Positions 8,313-19,345 are shown, counted from the stretch's first letter. The stretch is 64,000 nucleotides of DNA from Skeletonema tropicum (GCA_037178625.1 CM074129.1:4029963-4093962), one strand, 5' to 3'. The notes: generated from the letters alone by a model not told the origin. A program made the numbers and translations.

Positions 8313-11300
8313 ATGGCCAAAGAGGCTGAGGCTGAGGCGCCTGATTTTTTCATCAACTTGGTCAGAGGTGATGATGTAGATTTTCAGGTTAGATTCATGG
8401 TTAGTGCTGAAAGATCTAGAGTCATGCTCCAGGTTCTAGAGTTTAGAACTGAGTTCAGAAATGAGGTCATAAATGGTGGTCCTCTTGATCATGGTGATGG
8501 AAGAGTCATGATTTACAATCTTAACTCTGATGATGAATCAGACGAGGACGTTGCGTTGCTGAGGCCTAATGTTAGACAACATTTAACAGATCTGTTTGCT
8601 GTTGAGCATGGTCTGAATGATGTTGATACCGTGGAAGATGTTGGTGTGATTATCAATGTTGCAGGTGATGGTCATTGTCTTCATCGTGCTTTTATGGCTG
8701 GTCTTTATGATTATGCAGTGGAGCCCTTGTATTTGTTCGGTCAAGGTTTTGGTGATGATGGTACAAGTGCTAGATTAGCACACTTTGAGAATTTGAGTAA
8801 CAACTTTATGAGCTCTTGGAGGGAAAGAATACGTCGACACTTGGAAGCTAATCAGAGTCTATTCGTTTCGTCCAATCATAAGATTAGAGACGTAGCTTTC
8901 TCTGACCACGACAGATGCACTTGGATTGAAACTGACCGTAGGACATCGAACGTCAAAGCAGAGTTCTTGGACAGGATTTGGAATGCAAATACAGACTTTA
9001 ACAGGCCTGTGGGACCCAATTGTTGGAATGGGAATGCAGTCATTCTTGTCTTGTGTCATTTCTGGAGGCGAACTGTTGTCCACTACTCATCACCTCCAAA
9101 TGGAGGTAGACACTGCTTCATTGCATATTGGAGCAATGATATCTGCAAGCTTCGAGTCCACGTTTTTGGTGCAAGATGGGTGACCCCTCCTGAAGGTGCA
9201 ATTTGTTTGCACCATGATGGAAGTCATTACAGGTATATTAGTACCATTAGGAGGGACCCATCTCTACAATCTCTGTATGATACGATTCAGACAAATTATA
9301 AGAAGGGAACAGTTCTTACCTTGCCTTACAGTGAGATTAGGGAATTTGCTGGGACCAAAATCGTTCTTTGGTGGCGCCGGAAGCAGTTTGAAGCTCGATG
9401 CAAAGATCGATGTGCATGTGCTACCTCTGTTCCTTCGACGGCTGTAGCTGCAGCTGCAAGTCAATCAGTGCATGATCACACTGAATATGAGATTAGGGAA
9501 CTTTCCGGGACCAAAATCGTTCTTTGGTGGCGCCGGAAGCAGTTTGAAGCTCGATGCAAAGATCGATGTGCATGTGCTACCTCTGTTCCTTCGACGGCTG
9601 TAGCTGCAGCTGCAAGTCAATCAGTGCATGATCACACTGAATATGACGATGATATACCTTTTTATGCTCGGCCTGATGAACAATCTCTTGAACTTCATGG
9701 AGGGATCCCTAGTTCTTATGAAGAAAATCTTTTGGGAACATTCGATCCGCTTGCGGACTGTAACACATCATCTGAAAGGGAAGAGTTGATTGGCCATGCT
9801 GGCCTTGGCTTTGGGCTTGTGCACGAAATGAGTACGCTTCATCAGGATCGTGATTTGCTTTATTCATTCTTGCGATCAAATGCATGGTGTATCAAAGGAA
9901 CAGTTGATGAATTTTTTAGTTGGCTACTGGGTGAAGACATTGATTCAATGGATTCATTAAAGCTGGCTGTTTCGGAGAATGTTGGTTATTTGAAAGAAAT
10001 GATGCAAGGAAATGGAAGCTGTGGATTGAAGAAGTTCACAATCAAACCTTTTGTGACTGCTATCAACAACTATGACGTGAAACAACCATCTGCAATTGCT
10101 GAAGATTCAAATGGTCTCGTACACTTGCCACAGCTGAAGCCTCCGCCAGAGTCACTGCTCAAGCCTCCGCCTGAATCACTACTGAAGCCTCCGCCGGAAT
10201 CACTGCTCAAGCCTCCGCCTGAGTCAAAGCGCAAGCCTCCTCCGGAATCACTGCTCAAGCCTCCGCCTGAGTCAAAGCGCAAGCCTCCGTCCGAATCACA
10301 GCTGAAGACTACTCATGGAACACTGCTCAAGCCTCCGCTGGAATCACTGCTAAAGTCGCTGCCTGAATCACGCCAGAAGCCTCCACCCGAATCACAGCAA
10401 AAGCCTGCTTCAACTCCCATGTCCAAGAAGATATTTTGTACAACTAATTTGAACAAGATTGCTTCTTCACCTAGCATGAGCCGGTATCCAATGTTCCATG
10501 ATTTTGTCTACCATGACGAAGAAGAGTATTGGAAGTTCCGGCCTTTCGATAGTGAAGAGGAGATTGTCTTCCATGTCGATCAAAAAGAACTTGTTGGAAG
10601 AATTCACACCACTCAGATTGACAATACATTGACTTCGGTTTCCTTCACTCCTGCATTCAACAAAGAAGGCCCTGGGGAATGGTTTCAGGACAGACTTTAT
10701 TCTGTAGAACACCCCAATCTTCTCATGTATCCTTTCGTTCAACAAATGCTGATACGTTGAAAGTTCCTTCTCAGCAACAAGGTAGGAGAGGAAAGCGACC
10801 TTCTCATCCTTTCATTGCTCTTTGGAAAGGATGCTGTACAGGTTCAAACTACAGGAAGAAGGAGGGACAGTATTTCTGCACTACCGAATACATAGGCGGA
10901 CTTGATTATGCTGAATTACTCAAATTTTCCCAGAGCAGTTCATCAACAACGACCCTCATCAAATTCAGGGTCAAATTCACAGGTAGATGTTTCCATCATT
11001 CACGAGATAGTCATGGCATTCTCAAAGGGCGTGCAAGAAAGAGGAGAAGGGATGAGGTCAGTTGACTTATTTTGAATTTGGCCTTGGCTGCCGTGTAAGA
11101 GTTCATTCTAATCCATAAGAATATTGTTCCTTTTGTTCTTATCTCTTTATTTGTATCTGCATAGGTGTTTCAATCTAAGAAGAAACCGAAAGAGATGACG
11201 AAACATCTCATAGGAAAGATGTGCCGTACCAAGCTCAGCTGTAACAATACCAGCGGGGAGGTAACAGATGTGAAGACAATATACAACCTCAGATATGAGG

Positions 11301-13321
11301 CAAAACAGCTGGAAAAGAAGAGGAAGGGGATACGTCCAGATGTTCCAAACTACGAAAATATTCGTTATGCAGCAGAGAATACACGGGAGCAAGACCTCGA
11401 AATGCGCAAAGCCAATGGTGATCATTGCATTGCTATCCCTGGGATACTTCAAACATTTGAAGTATATCCAACATTCAATATACATCTTCATGGACGAAAT
11501 ATGTTATTGGTAGCTGCTCTTTTAGCTTCAGAAAAGCGGCTTGTTATGGGCATTGATGCTACGGGCAATTTGCTCAATGTCCCCAACTCAAGTTTTGATG
11601 GTAAAATTCAGCATACTCTCATGACAATTCAAGCATCTGAGTGCCTCCTACAGGAAGAAGATGCCGGAAATTACGGCGACAATTTGTTTCACCCTGTAAG
11701 AGTTGCTGAGCGGGCATCTCCGAGCAACAAGACATCAGACTTCTCTGCATGGATTATACAACTAAGGAAAGATACAATGACAGTCACCGAATCATATCCT
11801 GGCGCTGGAGATGGTATCGACCCTATTCCGTCTGTAGTGAAGATGGATTGTGCACTGGAATTAGCACATGGATGTCTAGAGGTATTTCGCAGCAATCATC
11901 ATGTTGCAACAGGCCAATTGTACAACAACATTTTTAACAACATTTTGCGTCGCCATGATTCCCTCATATTGGACGCCAAAGATGACTTTGATGTGAAAAG
12001 AGTGTCAAAGATCACATACAGTCGGATACTTGCACACAGTCCCTGCATTATCAAGCAGTGCAAATCACATGTGCACCGGGCTGTGAGTAGCTACAGAAAG
12101 AACAAGACAAATAAACCCATCGAGTTCCAGATTCACTCTGAAGCTTTCGACCAGATCTTTTTACTTATTGCGAATGAAATGACGGCAATAGGCAGCATGT
12201 CCGAGCTGATTGTGCGACTAAGCATCTTTGTTGCGCTATTTGAAACAGAATATATACAATGTCCTTTGTTTGATATGAACTCTGAAGTGCACGCTCATCA
12301 TGAAACACAACTGGCAGAAACAGTTGCTGCAAAAATGAATACAGTTGCAACAGAAGAGATGGAGAAGATGCTGATTCCAACAGATGAAGAAATGGATTCT
12401 TGTATTCAGAGGGAGCTGGATAATGCAAGGGAAGGCAAGCGTATCATTTTTAACAGCCACCTTGACGCTCGTACTGTTATCGATAGAATGAAGCAGGATA
12501 TCAATTTTGGAGTGACATATCTGGAATCAATCGACAGTAGTGCAAAGAAAGGCAAGGTAAAAATTTGTTTGGTCTATTACTGTTACAGAAGAGAGGCGGA
12601 CAACACAGTACACGTGTCACCAAGAAAATACGGAAGCTTCTCTGTGGAAGTAGATTTGCCACACATGTGTGGCAAGTTGCGTAACCCACTGTACTCTCCA
12701 ACTGCTGCCAGATACCTATTATTAGAGTGGATGAGCCGTTCTGCATTGTGGTCACAGCAGCCCATCAGTGTTGCCGAAAAGGCTATGGATGCACGTATAT
12801 TCAACAACAATCAAAGTCTAGAAGGTACATTTTGCTGTGAAAAGCATGGGGTGAGCACAGTCGCAGAAGATTTTGGAGACATACCATCCATGGTTCATCG
12901 AAGATACAATGACTCCATCGAAGAAGGGAGATTATTTGCGATGCAAATCAAGAAATCAGAGGCCCTTCTAAAGTCGAGGCGATTGAAACGTCAGAAAAAG
13001 GGACACCCAAAGAAAGATGATGATTCGGACGACATGGTATGGAAGGGTGCGCCTCGCTCAGTCAAAGGTATGCTTGATCAGTGGAATGACATGATGCACC
13101 GAGCTCTCAGGATTGCCCGAGATAATGGAGAAGTTGAATACAAAGACAATGTGAGAATATCCAAGTATAGAGTGATGAGGAAATTTGCAGATGAAACTGA
13201 TAGCTCCTTTATGAGTGAGACAACTTTCAAGAACTGGCTTGCAGGCGAGCGGAAAGCTCCACTGGACAATGACTGGACAAGAGTCATTAAGAAATTTTCT
13301 GACAAGCATACGACAAAGTAA
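8313..13321 (+). CDS. OTU-type cysteine protease / Mutator-like transposase fusion, three exons
   Basis: The proposed exons are 8313-10703, 10775-11056 and 11165-13321, 1609 residues in all. The two introns (71 bp, GTAGAA...TTCTCAG; 108 bp, GTCAGT...TGCATAG) are both phase 0, and each restores the frame. Domain 1: OTU-like protease at about residues 105-310, with the catalytic Asp-Cys signature VAGDGHCLHRAF and the His region DGSHYRYIS. Then an exact 52-residue tandem duplication and an 8-residue Pro-rich repeat array. Domain 2 (exons 2-3): a Cys/His-bearing DNA-binding-like segment ending in a basic run (GRARKRRR), then transposase-like blocks LVMGIDATGN and VVKMDCALELAHG, which resemble the first two acidic positions of Mutator-like DDE transposases; I could not fix the third. 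The C-terminus is charged. ATG at 8313 follows an AAA. No frame lesions if the introns are real. First intron is inferred only from frame and splice signals. Confidence 0.7.
9333..9644 (+). repeat. 156-bp perfect or near-perfect tandem duplication in the OTU gene
   Basis: Copy one is 9333-9488 and copy two 9489-9644; 156 bp is a multiple of three, so the duplication adds 52 residues in frame (unit starts EIRE and contains GTKIVLWWRRKQFEARCKDR). Copies differ at only a few bases near the start (GAATTTGCTGGG versus GAACTTTCCGGG), so it is recent. Confidence 0.95.
10130..10412 (+). repeat. 24-bp minisatellite encoding KPPPES(L/K)(L/R) repeats
   Basis: About eleven 24-bp units within exon 1 encode an 8-residue Pro-rich module (KPPPES plus two variable residues). 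The units preserve the frame. The region probably forms an extended linker between the OTU and DNA-binding parts. Confidence 0.9.
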
Positions 13322-13859
13322 GACTCTTTGACGACCGCTTCATTCTCTGGCTCAATGCCCTCTCTTGCCACACTAGCACTAGCGGCTTTTCATCTTCTCT
13401 CTCTCTCATCTCCGTTGCTAAACTAACAGATCTAGGGTGTATCATACCTGCAGGATTTTCTACTCTCTTTCTCTTAATATCATACTCTATTACTTACTAG
13501 AAGCTCCTTTGTCGTGCATGTCAGAATTGTCGTACACTTGTCATTATAAACTTAATTGTCATGGTCATGGACTTACTTGTCATGGACTTGTTGGTGGTGC
13601 AGTGTACTTAGTAGAATTGGGTTCGATCTGGTATACGACAATGACGGAAAAGTTGCATGAACTGATTGGGATAAAGACCAAAGAAGTTGTAGCAATCATG
13701 TCGGCTGATTTCATCAATTCTGTGGTTTCGTTCGGATTGGAACCGATGTCTTCGACGAACAAAGATAGATAGCATATGGACGCTACCGAGCTACTTTGGA
13801 TCCTCCCGATGGAAAAGATATGCCTTGTACGCTGGCCCACGCCCACGAAACGCCAACAA
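13322..13859 (+). other. 3' flank of the transposon gene, no gene seen
   Basis: Non-coding by eye: pyrimidine-rich stretch near 13396-13420 and several short frames without recognisable content. It probably holds the 3' UTR and polyadenylation region of the OTU/transposase gene. Confidence 0.5.
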
Positions 13860-14034
13860 AAATAAAAAGTGCTGGTAAGAGCGGGTAATAAAAGTTGTCC
13901 GGGTACATAAATTACTAGTGTCTCCAAAAGCTGTCAGAAAGAGATGATTCTTTAAATATATAACTTGCTGGGATAGTAATAAAAGTTGCCGGAATAAAAA
14001 ATTCTAGATTAAAAAGTGCTAACTAGTAACCTAT
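13860..14034. repeat. right terminal/subterminal inverted region of the Mutator-like element
   Basis: AATAAAAGTTG/AATAAAAAGTGC motifs recur near 13861, 13885, 13978, 13994 and 14010; they are reverse complements of the left-end GCACTTTTTATT motifs. The terminal 27 bp mirror the left end at 5976. Confidence 0.7.
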
Positions 14035-14043
14035 CTCCAATGG
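14035..14043. other. right target-site duplication of the Mutator-like element
   Basis: CTCCAATGG, identical to 5967-5975. Upstream is the element's right inverted end; downstream is the remainder of the interrupted retroelement and the 14054 MITE. Confidence 0.85.
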
Positions 14044-14053
14044 TACCATACTA

Positions 14054-14275
14054 CAAAATGCAAAACGTTTGTCCGCACACTCGGGCGCGCCACCTTTTGC
14101 ATGTTCTCTGAAACTCGGGCGCGCAATATTCGAAGTTCGAAATTGTCGATGATTCGAAAAGAGACACCGCGTGCTGTTCATTGATGAATTCGAATTCGAA
14201 AGATTGCGCGCCCGAGTTTCAGAGAACGTGCAAAATGTGTTTTGAAAAAGGCGTGGCCAAACGTTTTGCATTTTG
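14054..14275. mobile_element. 222-bp palindromic MITE
   Basis: The left end CAAAATGCAAAACGTTTG is mirrored by CAAACGTTTTGCATTTTG at the right. Inside, a second inverted pair (GTTCTCTGAAACTCGGGCGC at ~14103 against its complement at ~14210) extends the fold over most of the element. There is no coding capacity. It sits inside the minus-strand retroelement, between the Mutator-like element and segment 14276-14504. TA dinucleotides flank the ends, but an exact duplication could not be fixed. Confidence 0.75.
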
Positions 14276-14504
14276 ATACGTCCACACGTCTTCGCCGACC
14301 TCCTTCATTGGGATAGGAAACGTATCCAAAGGGAGAGTTTCGACTACCTGGTCAAACTGATAGCATCCTCGGAAGTCCACACGTTCTTTCATTCGTTGTA
14401 TTGTTGTTGATCCGTCATCATGGAATATCCGTCTATATATTACGTCTTTCCCACGGTAGCTATGGAATTGCGTATGCCTTGGAACTGGTAGCCATTTACC
14501 AAGT
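14276..14504 (-). pseudogene. middle segment of the split RT-RNase H retroelement
   Basis: One minus-strand frame is open across the whole segment. It begins LGKWLPVPRHTQFHSYRG at 14504 and includes ERVDFRGCYQFDQ and PIPMKEVGEDVW. It falls between the RT C-terminal part (15304-16105) and the RNase H part (5007-5966), the order expected in this element class. Confidence 0.55.
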
Positions 14505-15303
14505 GGCTGCCGCTAACCATACCCGGTTAGCACGCGTATTCAAATACGCAGAGGTGAGTCTGGACCAAAATGACCCTTTCTCAAAAAATTCTGTCACATG
14601 TGAAAGTGATAACTTTAGCGATAAGAGTGATTGCTTAATGTGCGTATTCAAATACGCAGGTCACGCCCATGCGTATTCAAATACGCAGAACCTGTGCGTA
14701 TTCAAATACGCAGAACCTATGCGTATTCAAACACGCAGAACCTGTGCGTATTCAAACACGCAAGTTTGTTGCAATACGCAGGTTCTGTGCCTCCGAAATT
14801 CACATCCATCGGGCACCCATGGTGGTCCGGGATCTAGTAATTGATGAGCAACATAGAGAATAACAAGCTCCTTATAAATGGGGTATCTCTGCAGTGCCTT
14901 GTTTGCCTTATTTTGTGTGCTTTGCTGCAGTATGGCCCTCGGGGCCTTGTGCTGGCACTTGCTAATTCAAGAGAGATGAATAGAGCTAAAAAAGAGGTCA
15001 CCATGGCTGTATAAGGTTCTGCGTATTTGAATACGCACAGGTTCTGAGGTTCTGCGTATTTGAATACGCACAGGTTCTGCAGGTTCTGCGTATTTGAATA
15101 CGCACGGGCGTGACCTGCGTATTTGAATACGCACGGGCGTGACCTGCGTATTTGAATACGCACATTGAGCAATCGCTCTTATCGCTAAAGTTATCACTGT
15201 CACATGTGACAGCAATTTTTTGAGAAAGGGTCATTTTGGTCCAGACTCACCTCTGCGTATTTGAATACGCGTGCTAACCGGGTACTTATGGTTAGCGGCA
15301 GCC
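14505..15303. mobile_element. foldback element with ~290-bp arms carrying near-palindromic 16-mers
   Basis: Arms 14505-14788 and 15014-15303 are inverted copies, both starting GGCTGCCGCTAACCATA and sharing the CCGGTTAGCACGCG, GAGTCTGGACCAAAATGACC and CACATGTGA blocks. Each arm holds six copies of GCGTATTCAAATACGC or its complement (left: 14534, 14642, 14671, 14696, and variants at 14721 and 14746; right: 15021, 15054, 15088, 15117, 15146, 15255). The ~225-bp centre shows no gene. The element interrupts the minus-strand retroelement. Confidence 0.8.
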
Positions 15304-16105
15304 TCTAATCTCAACTTCTTCCTGTAACTAAACTTACGCCCCATCCCTTGACAAAATGTTTCTCGCACGCTTTTCCGGAACTCTTTCACCCATTCTCGGG
15401 TGTCAGCAGTATGATGCCACTCCAATTCTGATGCCGCTCTATGTTTGCCCTCCAAGATTTTGGGTTCTATGTATTTCCCACTCGCGTCTGTCAAGTCTGC
15501 AAGAGTGATTACTCTCATGTGCAGTCTGACCGCATTCAAGTGCCGAAGTCGAGTTTTAGAGTAATTCATCCGGACGAATGCCTCCATTACCATTAGTGAC
15601 TGATCGTCCTTTCGTTGGAGGTGAGGGGACCATGCTTCCTCTATCCAAATAGTCGCATCAATTTCTTTCAAGCGGTTGCGTAGACTTAAAATGAAGCCAT
15701 TGTCCATATATTTCAGCTGGGTTGCATCTTCATACAACGAGGTTATCAATCCTGACTGTAATTGCAAGTTATCCAACGTTACCAAGAAGTCATTCCCTAC
15801 TTCTTCATCATGACGAAGTTGTTTGACCACATACTCAGTTTGTAGCTCAGTTTGTCGAGACTTCATTTCCGGTAGTTCCATTCCACCCTGTTCCATGGGC
15901 CCTCGCATAACTGCGTCCGCCGAAGTTCTGCAAAAGCCAAGATTGGCAAAATAATGCAGCCGTATCTTCTTATCCATTTGGTGGCATTGGTCATCATCAA
16001 ATGATGACAACGTAAGGACGTAATCTAACGCAGGCATAAGTCGTTGATATAACAATTGTTTTGCCTCCCGTGGGGTAAGGTATGCTGCGGATGTAGCTAC
16101 TTACG
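15304..16105 (-). pseudogene. reverse transcriptase C-terminal region of the LINE-like retroelement, 5' truncated
   Basis: The minus-strand frame is open from about 16105 to the foldback insertion. It contains LTPREAKQLLYQRLMPALDY, then the post-catalytic block LHYFANLGFCRTSADAVMRG followed by GGMELPEM. This corresponds to the well-conserved 'GF.R..P.AV..GP...GG' region after RT in diatom retroelements. A stop lies upstream, and the catalytic RT box is absent, so the copy is truncated. Confidence 0.65.
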
Positions 16106-16958
16106 GCTCCCCCAATTAGATCGGAGAGATCTTCCTGAGCGCCAAGTCATGTAAACATGCGGTAAGCTCCCGCTGACATCATTTTCAGCAAGAGTGATGC
16201 GCTGGCTAATATTGTGAGCAGCGAACAATTATATTGCTAGCATCATGACCTCACAGACACAGAATCAAGTTGCCTGGTGCTACGCTTGACTCTATCGACC
16301 AGTTGATACTGCTCCTGATGCAGTGCCAGAACAGCTGGCCGTGCGCTGAAAGCTGAAAGTATATTCTATAGTAGCTGCGGCCAGAGGTGGATCGAAAATG
16401 GCATATGCGTACATGATGCAGTCGAGAGAAAAATCAGCATCAGCTACATTAGCACTGCAATTGTAAGAAGAGAAGGTCGAAAGTATGCTTGTAGTCGTTG
16501 AGGAATTGATGAATATATTGGACTGAAGTGATGAGACCAGGACGTGACTCAAAATCAAATTCAAAGCAGAGCATAATCGTAATAATCGTGTCTCCTCGCG
16601 ACATAGAGATAGCCTCGCCAGGAAAAGGTTGTTCCCACTCTACTCAGATGGTTGTTATCTAATAGCATTGTTTTGTATGCATTATGCATTCGCACTCAGG
16701 ATACTCTAATCTGATTAACTTGTATTTATGATAAGTATCCTGCTTCCTCTTCATCTCGCTCAGCAGAGCTCGACTCATGACATGCTTGTGTCACGAGCGA
16801 AATCATACCTGGAAGATTGGTGGTGGAAAGGCACGATACGACAGCAACAAAAAATCAGAGGAAGCTCTCTAAACTGGGAACTGGAAGTTGGAAGTTGCCG
16901 CGTTGGATTGCGTTGCTCATAATCGATAAGTACATACAATAACTGAGAGGAAGGAGTC
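16106..16958. other. intergenic, no gene seen
   Basis: Short frames only. The last ~200 bases should contain the promoter and 5' UTR of the sulfotransferase gene, but no TATA-like box or other motif is convincing. Confidence 0.4.
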
Positions 16959-18371
16959 ATGGTGGCCATCAACCAGCAGCAAAATAATAATCATAATTGG
17001 CGAGGGAGTCGTCCTACCTGCAGCACGTCCAAAATATTCATCGGTTTGCTCATCTTGGCTTCAACATTACTTTGGACGTCGATTGTGCTTGCCGCCCGTT
17101 TGACAGTAGATGACAATCAAAATGATAATCAATTACTGCAGCAGCATGGGAAGTTGGTGGTAGAAAAGACGGATCATGTCATATCGTCGCCGTTAGATCA
17201 ACAGCAACCATCATCGTCTCAAGTGATGCAATTGCCATCAGACGTTAATGTCGGCGACGATGACCTGTTGGCAAATTGGATTATGCAACAAAGACGGTCG
17301 ACCAATACTAACAGCATCGCTGACAGTCCACAACTATCATCAACAACACAATCCCTATCCAATCTATTATCAACCCCTCTCAACTTCACACCAGGCTCAC
17401 TCCCCCTCACCCAATTATCCACTCTACAACATTGCCACGTCGATCCTCAAATTTATAAAAATCATCTCAAGGGGGGCATCGGGAAATTATCCTACTCAAG
17501 GAAGTACAACCTCGCCTACATCCTAATTGCAAAGAGTGGCAGTAGCACCGGCCGTTACATGATGAAGACAGAATTTGATGCGGTAGAAGTACGAGGACAC
17601 AATGCGGTGAAGGACGCGATGAATGCAGATAATATAATTGCATTTGTACGAGAACCTCTGTCGAGGTTTTATTCACAATACGATGAAGCATATGTCAGAA
17701 CAGCACCGTGGCATAATGTACAAAATCCGTATTATATTGATCCGAACAACCCGCAACAGACGAGTGTTCATCCATTTCCATTTCTATACGACAACTTGCG
17801 AAGTTATCAAGATTATGAGGATGTCTTTTGCCCCCCATCCACGCGTAAAAATCCCAATAATCGACGAGAGTGTTTGTTCCGCCCATCGCAAGAAGATGGA
17901 ACACTGGCCAAACGATTGGATCGATTTGTACAAGAGTATGATGGACGGAATCCCTACGATGTTCATTTGATTTTGCAAGTTCCCAAATTGCTAGCGAAGA
18001 ATAGTGATGGGACATCGATCAACATTACAGAGTTGTACAATACTACCAATGCTGAACATGACTGGCAGTTGATTGCTAAAAAGTATATTGGACAGCATGC
18101 CGAATTTACTAAAAACAAAGCGAAAGGTGGGGTAATCGAAGGACGATCTTACCCACGCAGATTTGACAAATCGTTAGTTAGTAAAGAGACGGAACGGAGG
18201 ATATGTCTTTTGGCATTGCTGGATTACTGTTGTTTGAATTTTCCATTGCCGAGTAGTTGTGAAGAGGAGGCAAAGGAGTTGAGTTGTGCAATGGATTATG
18301 ATGAAGAGAGGGGTGCGGTTAGGGTTCAACCTGGTGTCTTTCCACATGTGGCGAGAGTCGATGCTTTCTGA
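16959..18371 (+). CDS. type II membrane sulfotransferase-like protein
   Basis: 470 residues, single exon, ATG at 16959 preceded by a purine-rich GAAGGAGTC. A short basic N-terminus is followed by one hydrophobic segment at about residues 28-48 (IFIGLLILASTLLWTSIVLA), which suggests a Golgi signal anchor. A low-complexity Gln/Ser stem follows to about residue 155. The catalytic part has a PAPS 5'-phosphosulfate loop-like block (IAKSGSSTGRYMMK, about residue 190) and a 3'-phosphate block (AFVREPLSRFYSQY, about residue 228). Cysteines cluster near the C-terminus (YCCLNF). These match carbohydrate/chondroitin-type Golgi sulfotransferases, which move sulfate from PAPS to glycans; acceptor unknown. 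A diverged fragment of the same gene lies at 19160-19345. Confidence 0.75.
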   Translation: MVAINQQQNNNHNWRGSRPTCSTSKIFIGLLILASTLLWTSIVLAARLTVDDNQNDNQLLQQHGKLVVEKTDHVISSPLDQQQPSSSQVMQLPSDVNVGDDDLLANWIMQQRRSTNTNSIADSPQLSSTTQSLSNLLSTPLNFTPGSLPLTQLSTLQHCHVDPQIYKNHLKGGIGKLSYSRKYNLAYILIAKSGSSTGRYMMKTEFDAVEVRGHNAVKDAMNADNIIAFVREPLSRFYSQYDEAYVRTAPWHNVQNPYYIDPNNPQQTSVHPFPFLYDNLRSYQDYEDVFCPPSTRKNPNNRRECLFRPSQEDGTLAKRLDRFVQEYDGRNPYDVHLILQVPKLLAKNSDGTSINITELYNTTNAEHDWQLIAKKYIGQHAEFTKNKAKGGVIEGRSYPRRFDKSLVSKETERRICLLALLDYCCLNFPLPSSCEEEAKELSCAMDYDEERGAVRVQPGVFPHVARVDAF

Positions 18372-18424
18372 TGTTGATGTTGGTGTATAGACATGGTTCG
18401 ACAGCTCGCCTGCCATTTGATTCA

Positions 18425-18720
18425 GAGCGCCTACACTTTCCTGGAGGCGCTGACCTATGTGAAAGCAGCACTATCTTCATCTGGGTGGAAGGAAGAGACA
18501 AATGAAGAAATTGGCACGTAAAACAACGGAGATCCTTCGAGGTTGGGCGACAATGGCAATGTTAATGTCGTTCATTATCTATATTCTATAGAAGCGAAGC
18601 TTGCTATGCGAAACGTGAAGAACAAATAATAGGCCAAAGAAAAGCAGTTCAATGACACAATCACTGCTACAAGTGGGCTGGTTTCTTACAAGATAATAGT
18701 TGGCGACTGGGTACTTCCAA
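18425..18720 (+). pseudogene. STAND NTPase family fragment (helical-repeat region)
   Basis: The plus strand reads TFLEALTYVKAALSSSGWK, then LRGWA, VNVVHYLY and a KNK block, with stops and indels. It matches the region of the STAND proteins that contains TFLEALTYLKAAQSASGWKK (minus strand near 24650, 53640, 59780). It is a decayed partial duplicate on the opposite strand, starting about 55 bp after the sulfotransferase stop. Confidence 0.75.
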
Positions 18721-19159
18721 GCACAGGGATAAGTAGCTGATTGGGGGAACATATTAATCGCTCAGTGAAAATGTCAAACAGCTTGAGATTTAGAAATAAG
18801 TAAATGAAATAGGAGTAATAGAGCATGACATTGACTGCATTGTTGTACGTATCCGCGAGCGCGAGGAACCGCCGATATGATCCCCCGTATGTGATTGTCC
18901 AACGACGCACAAACCTCTTGCCTTGGGCCTTGGTGCTATTTACTTTCCAGTTATTTTTCTTTGCTGTCCAGAAGCAGAAGGCCATGGAAAATATCTGAGT
19001 GAGATCGCCGATGCAAGAGGAGCCTTGAACTTGAAGCGATCACGATCAGTTTCTTGTGTGCTGATGCAACAGTGGCAGTGGGATCTCCCTCCGGCTCTCT
19101 TCTCACTTCAGAAAAGACGTAGAGATGGGGGCCTCAATGAGGGCCTCCAACCGATCCAT

Positions 19160-19345
19160 TTCAGAGTTTCATTTGTACAATACCAACAATCAACAAGCCG
19201 AACATGATGGGCAGTTGATTGTGAAAAAGCATTGTACATTGGACAGCATGCCACCATGCCAGATTTAACAAAAAGAAAGAGAAAGGTGGTTCTACAAATA
19301 CAAAGAGATGGAACGAACGACATGTCTTTTGGCATTGGAAATACT
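19160..19345 (+). pseudogene. fragment of the sulfotransferase gene
   Basis: Nucleotide similarity to 18035-18215 of the intact gene: shared blocks include GGCAGTTGATTG, TTGGACAGCATGCC, GCGAAAGGTGG-like and ATGTCTTTTGGCATTG, in the same order. Indels break the frame. Confidence 0.7.

Larger units (their letters stand above)
5976..14034 (+). mobile_element. Mutator-like DNA transposon (8,059 bp) with OTU-domain protein and internal tandem array
   Basis: The 9-bp sequence CTCCAATGG occurs at 5967-5975 and again at 14035-14043. Between the copies, the left end (ACCGTTTACTAGATAGCA) and the reverse complement of the right end (ATAGGTTACTAGTTAGCA) match at about 20 of 27 positions. Both subterminal regions carry repeated GCANCTTTTATT-like motifs in opposite orientation (5990-6215 and 13870-14015). 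Deleting the element plus one duplication copy restores an open frame in the retroelement it split. Nine-bp duplications are typical of the Mutator superfamily. Inside are a ten-unit tandem array and one three-exon gene with transposase-like motifs. Confidence 0.85.

Noticed and set aside
14534..15270. CRISPR-like array of 16-bp repeats
   Set aside because: Units are arranged in inverted arms with irregular 8-90 bp spacers that are themselves repeated, in a eukaryotic transposon-rich region without cas genes.
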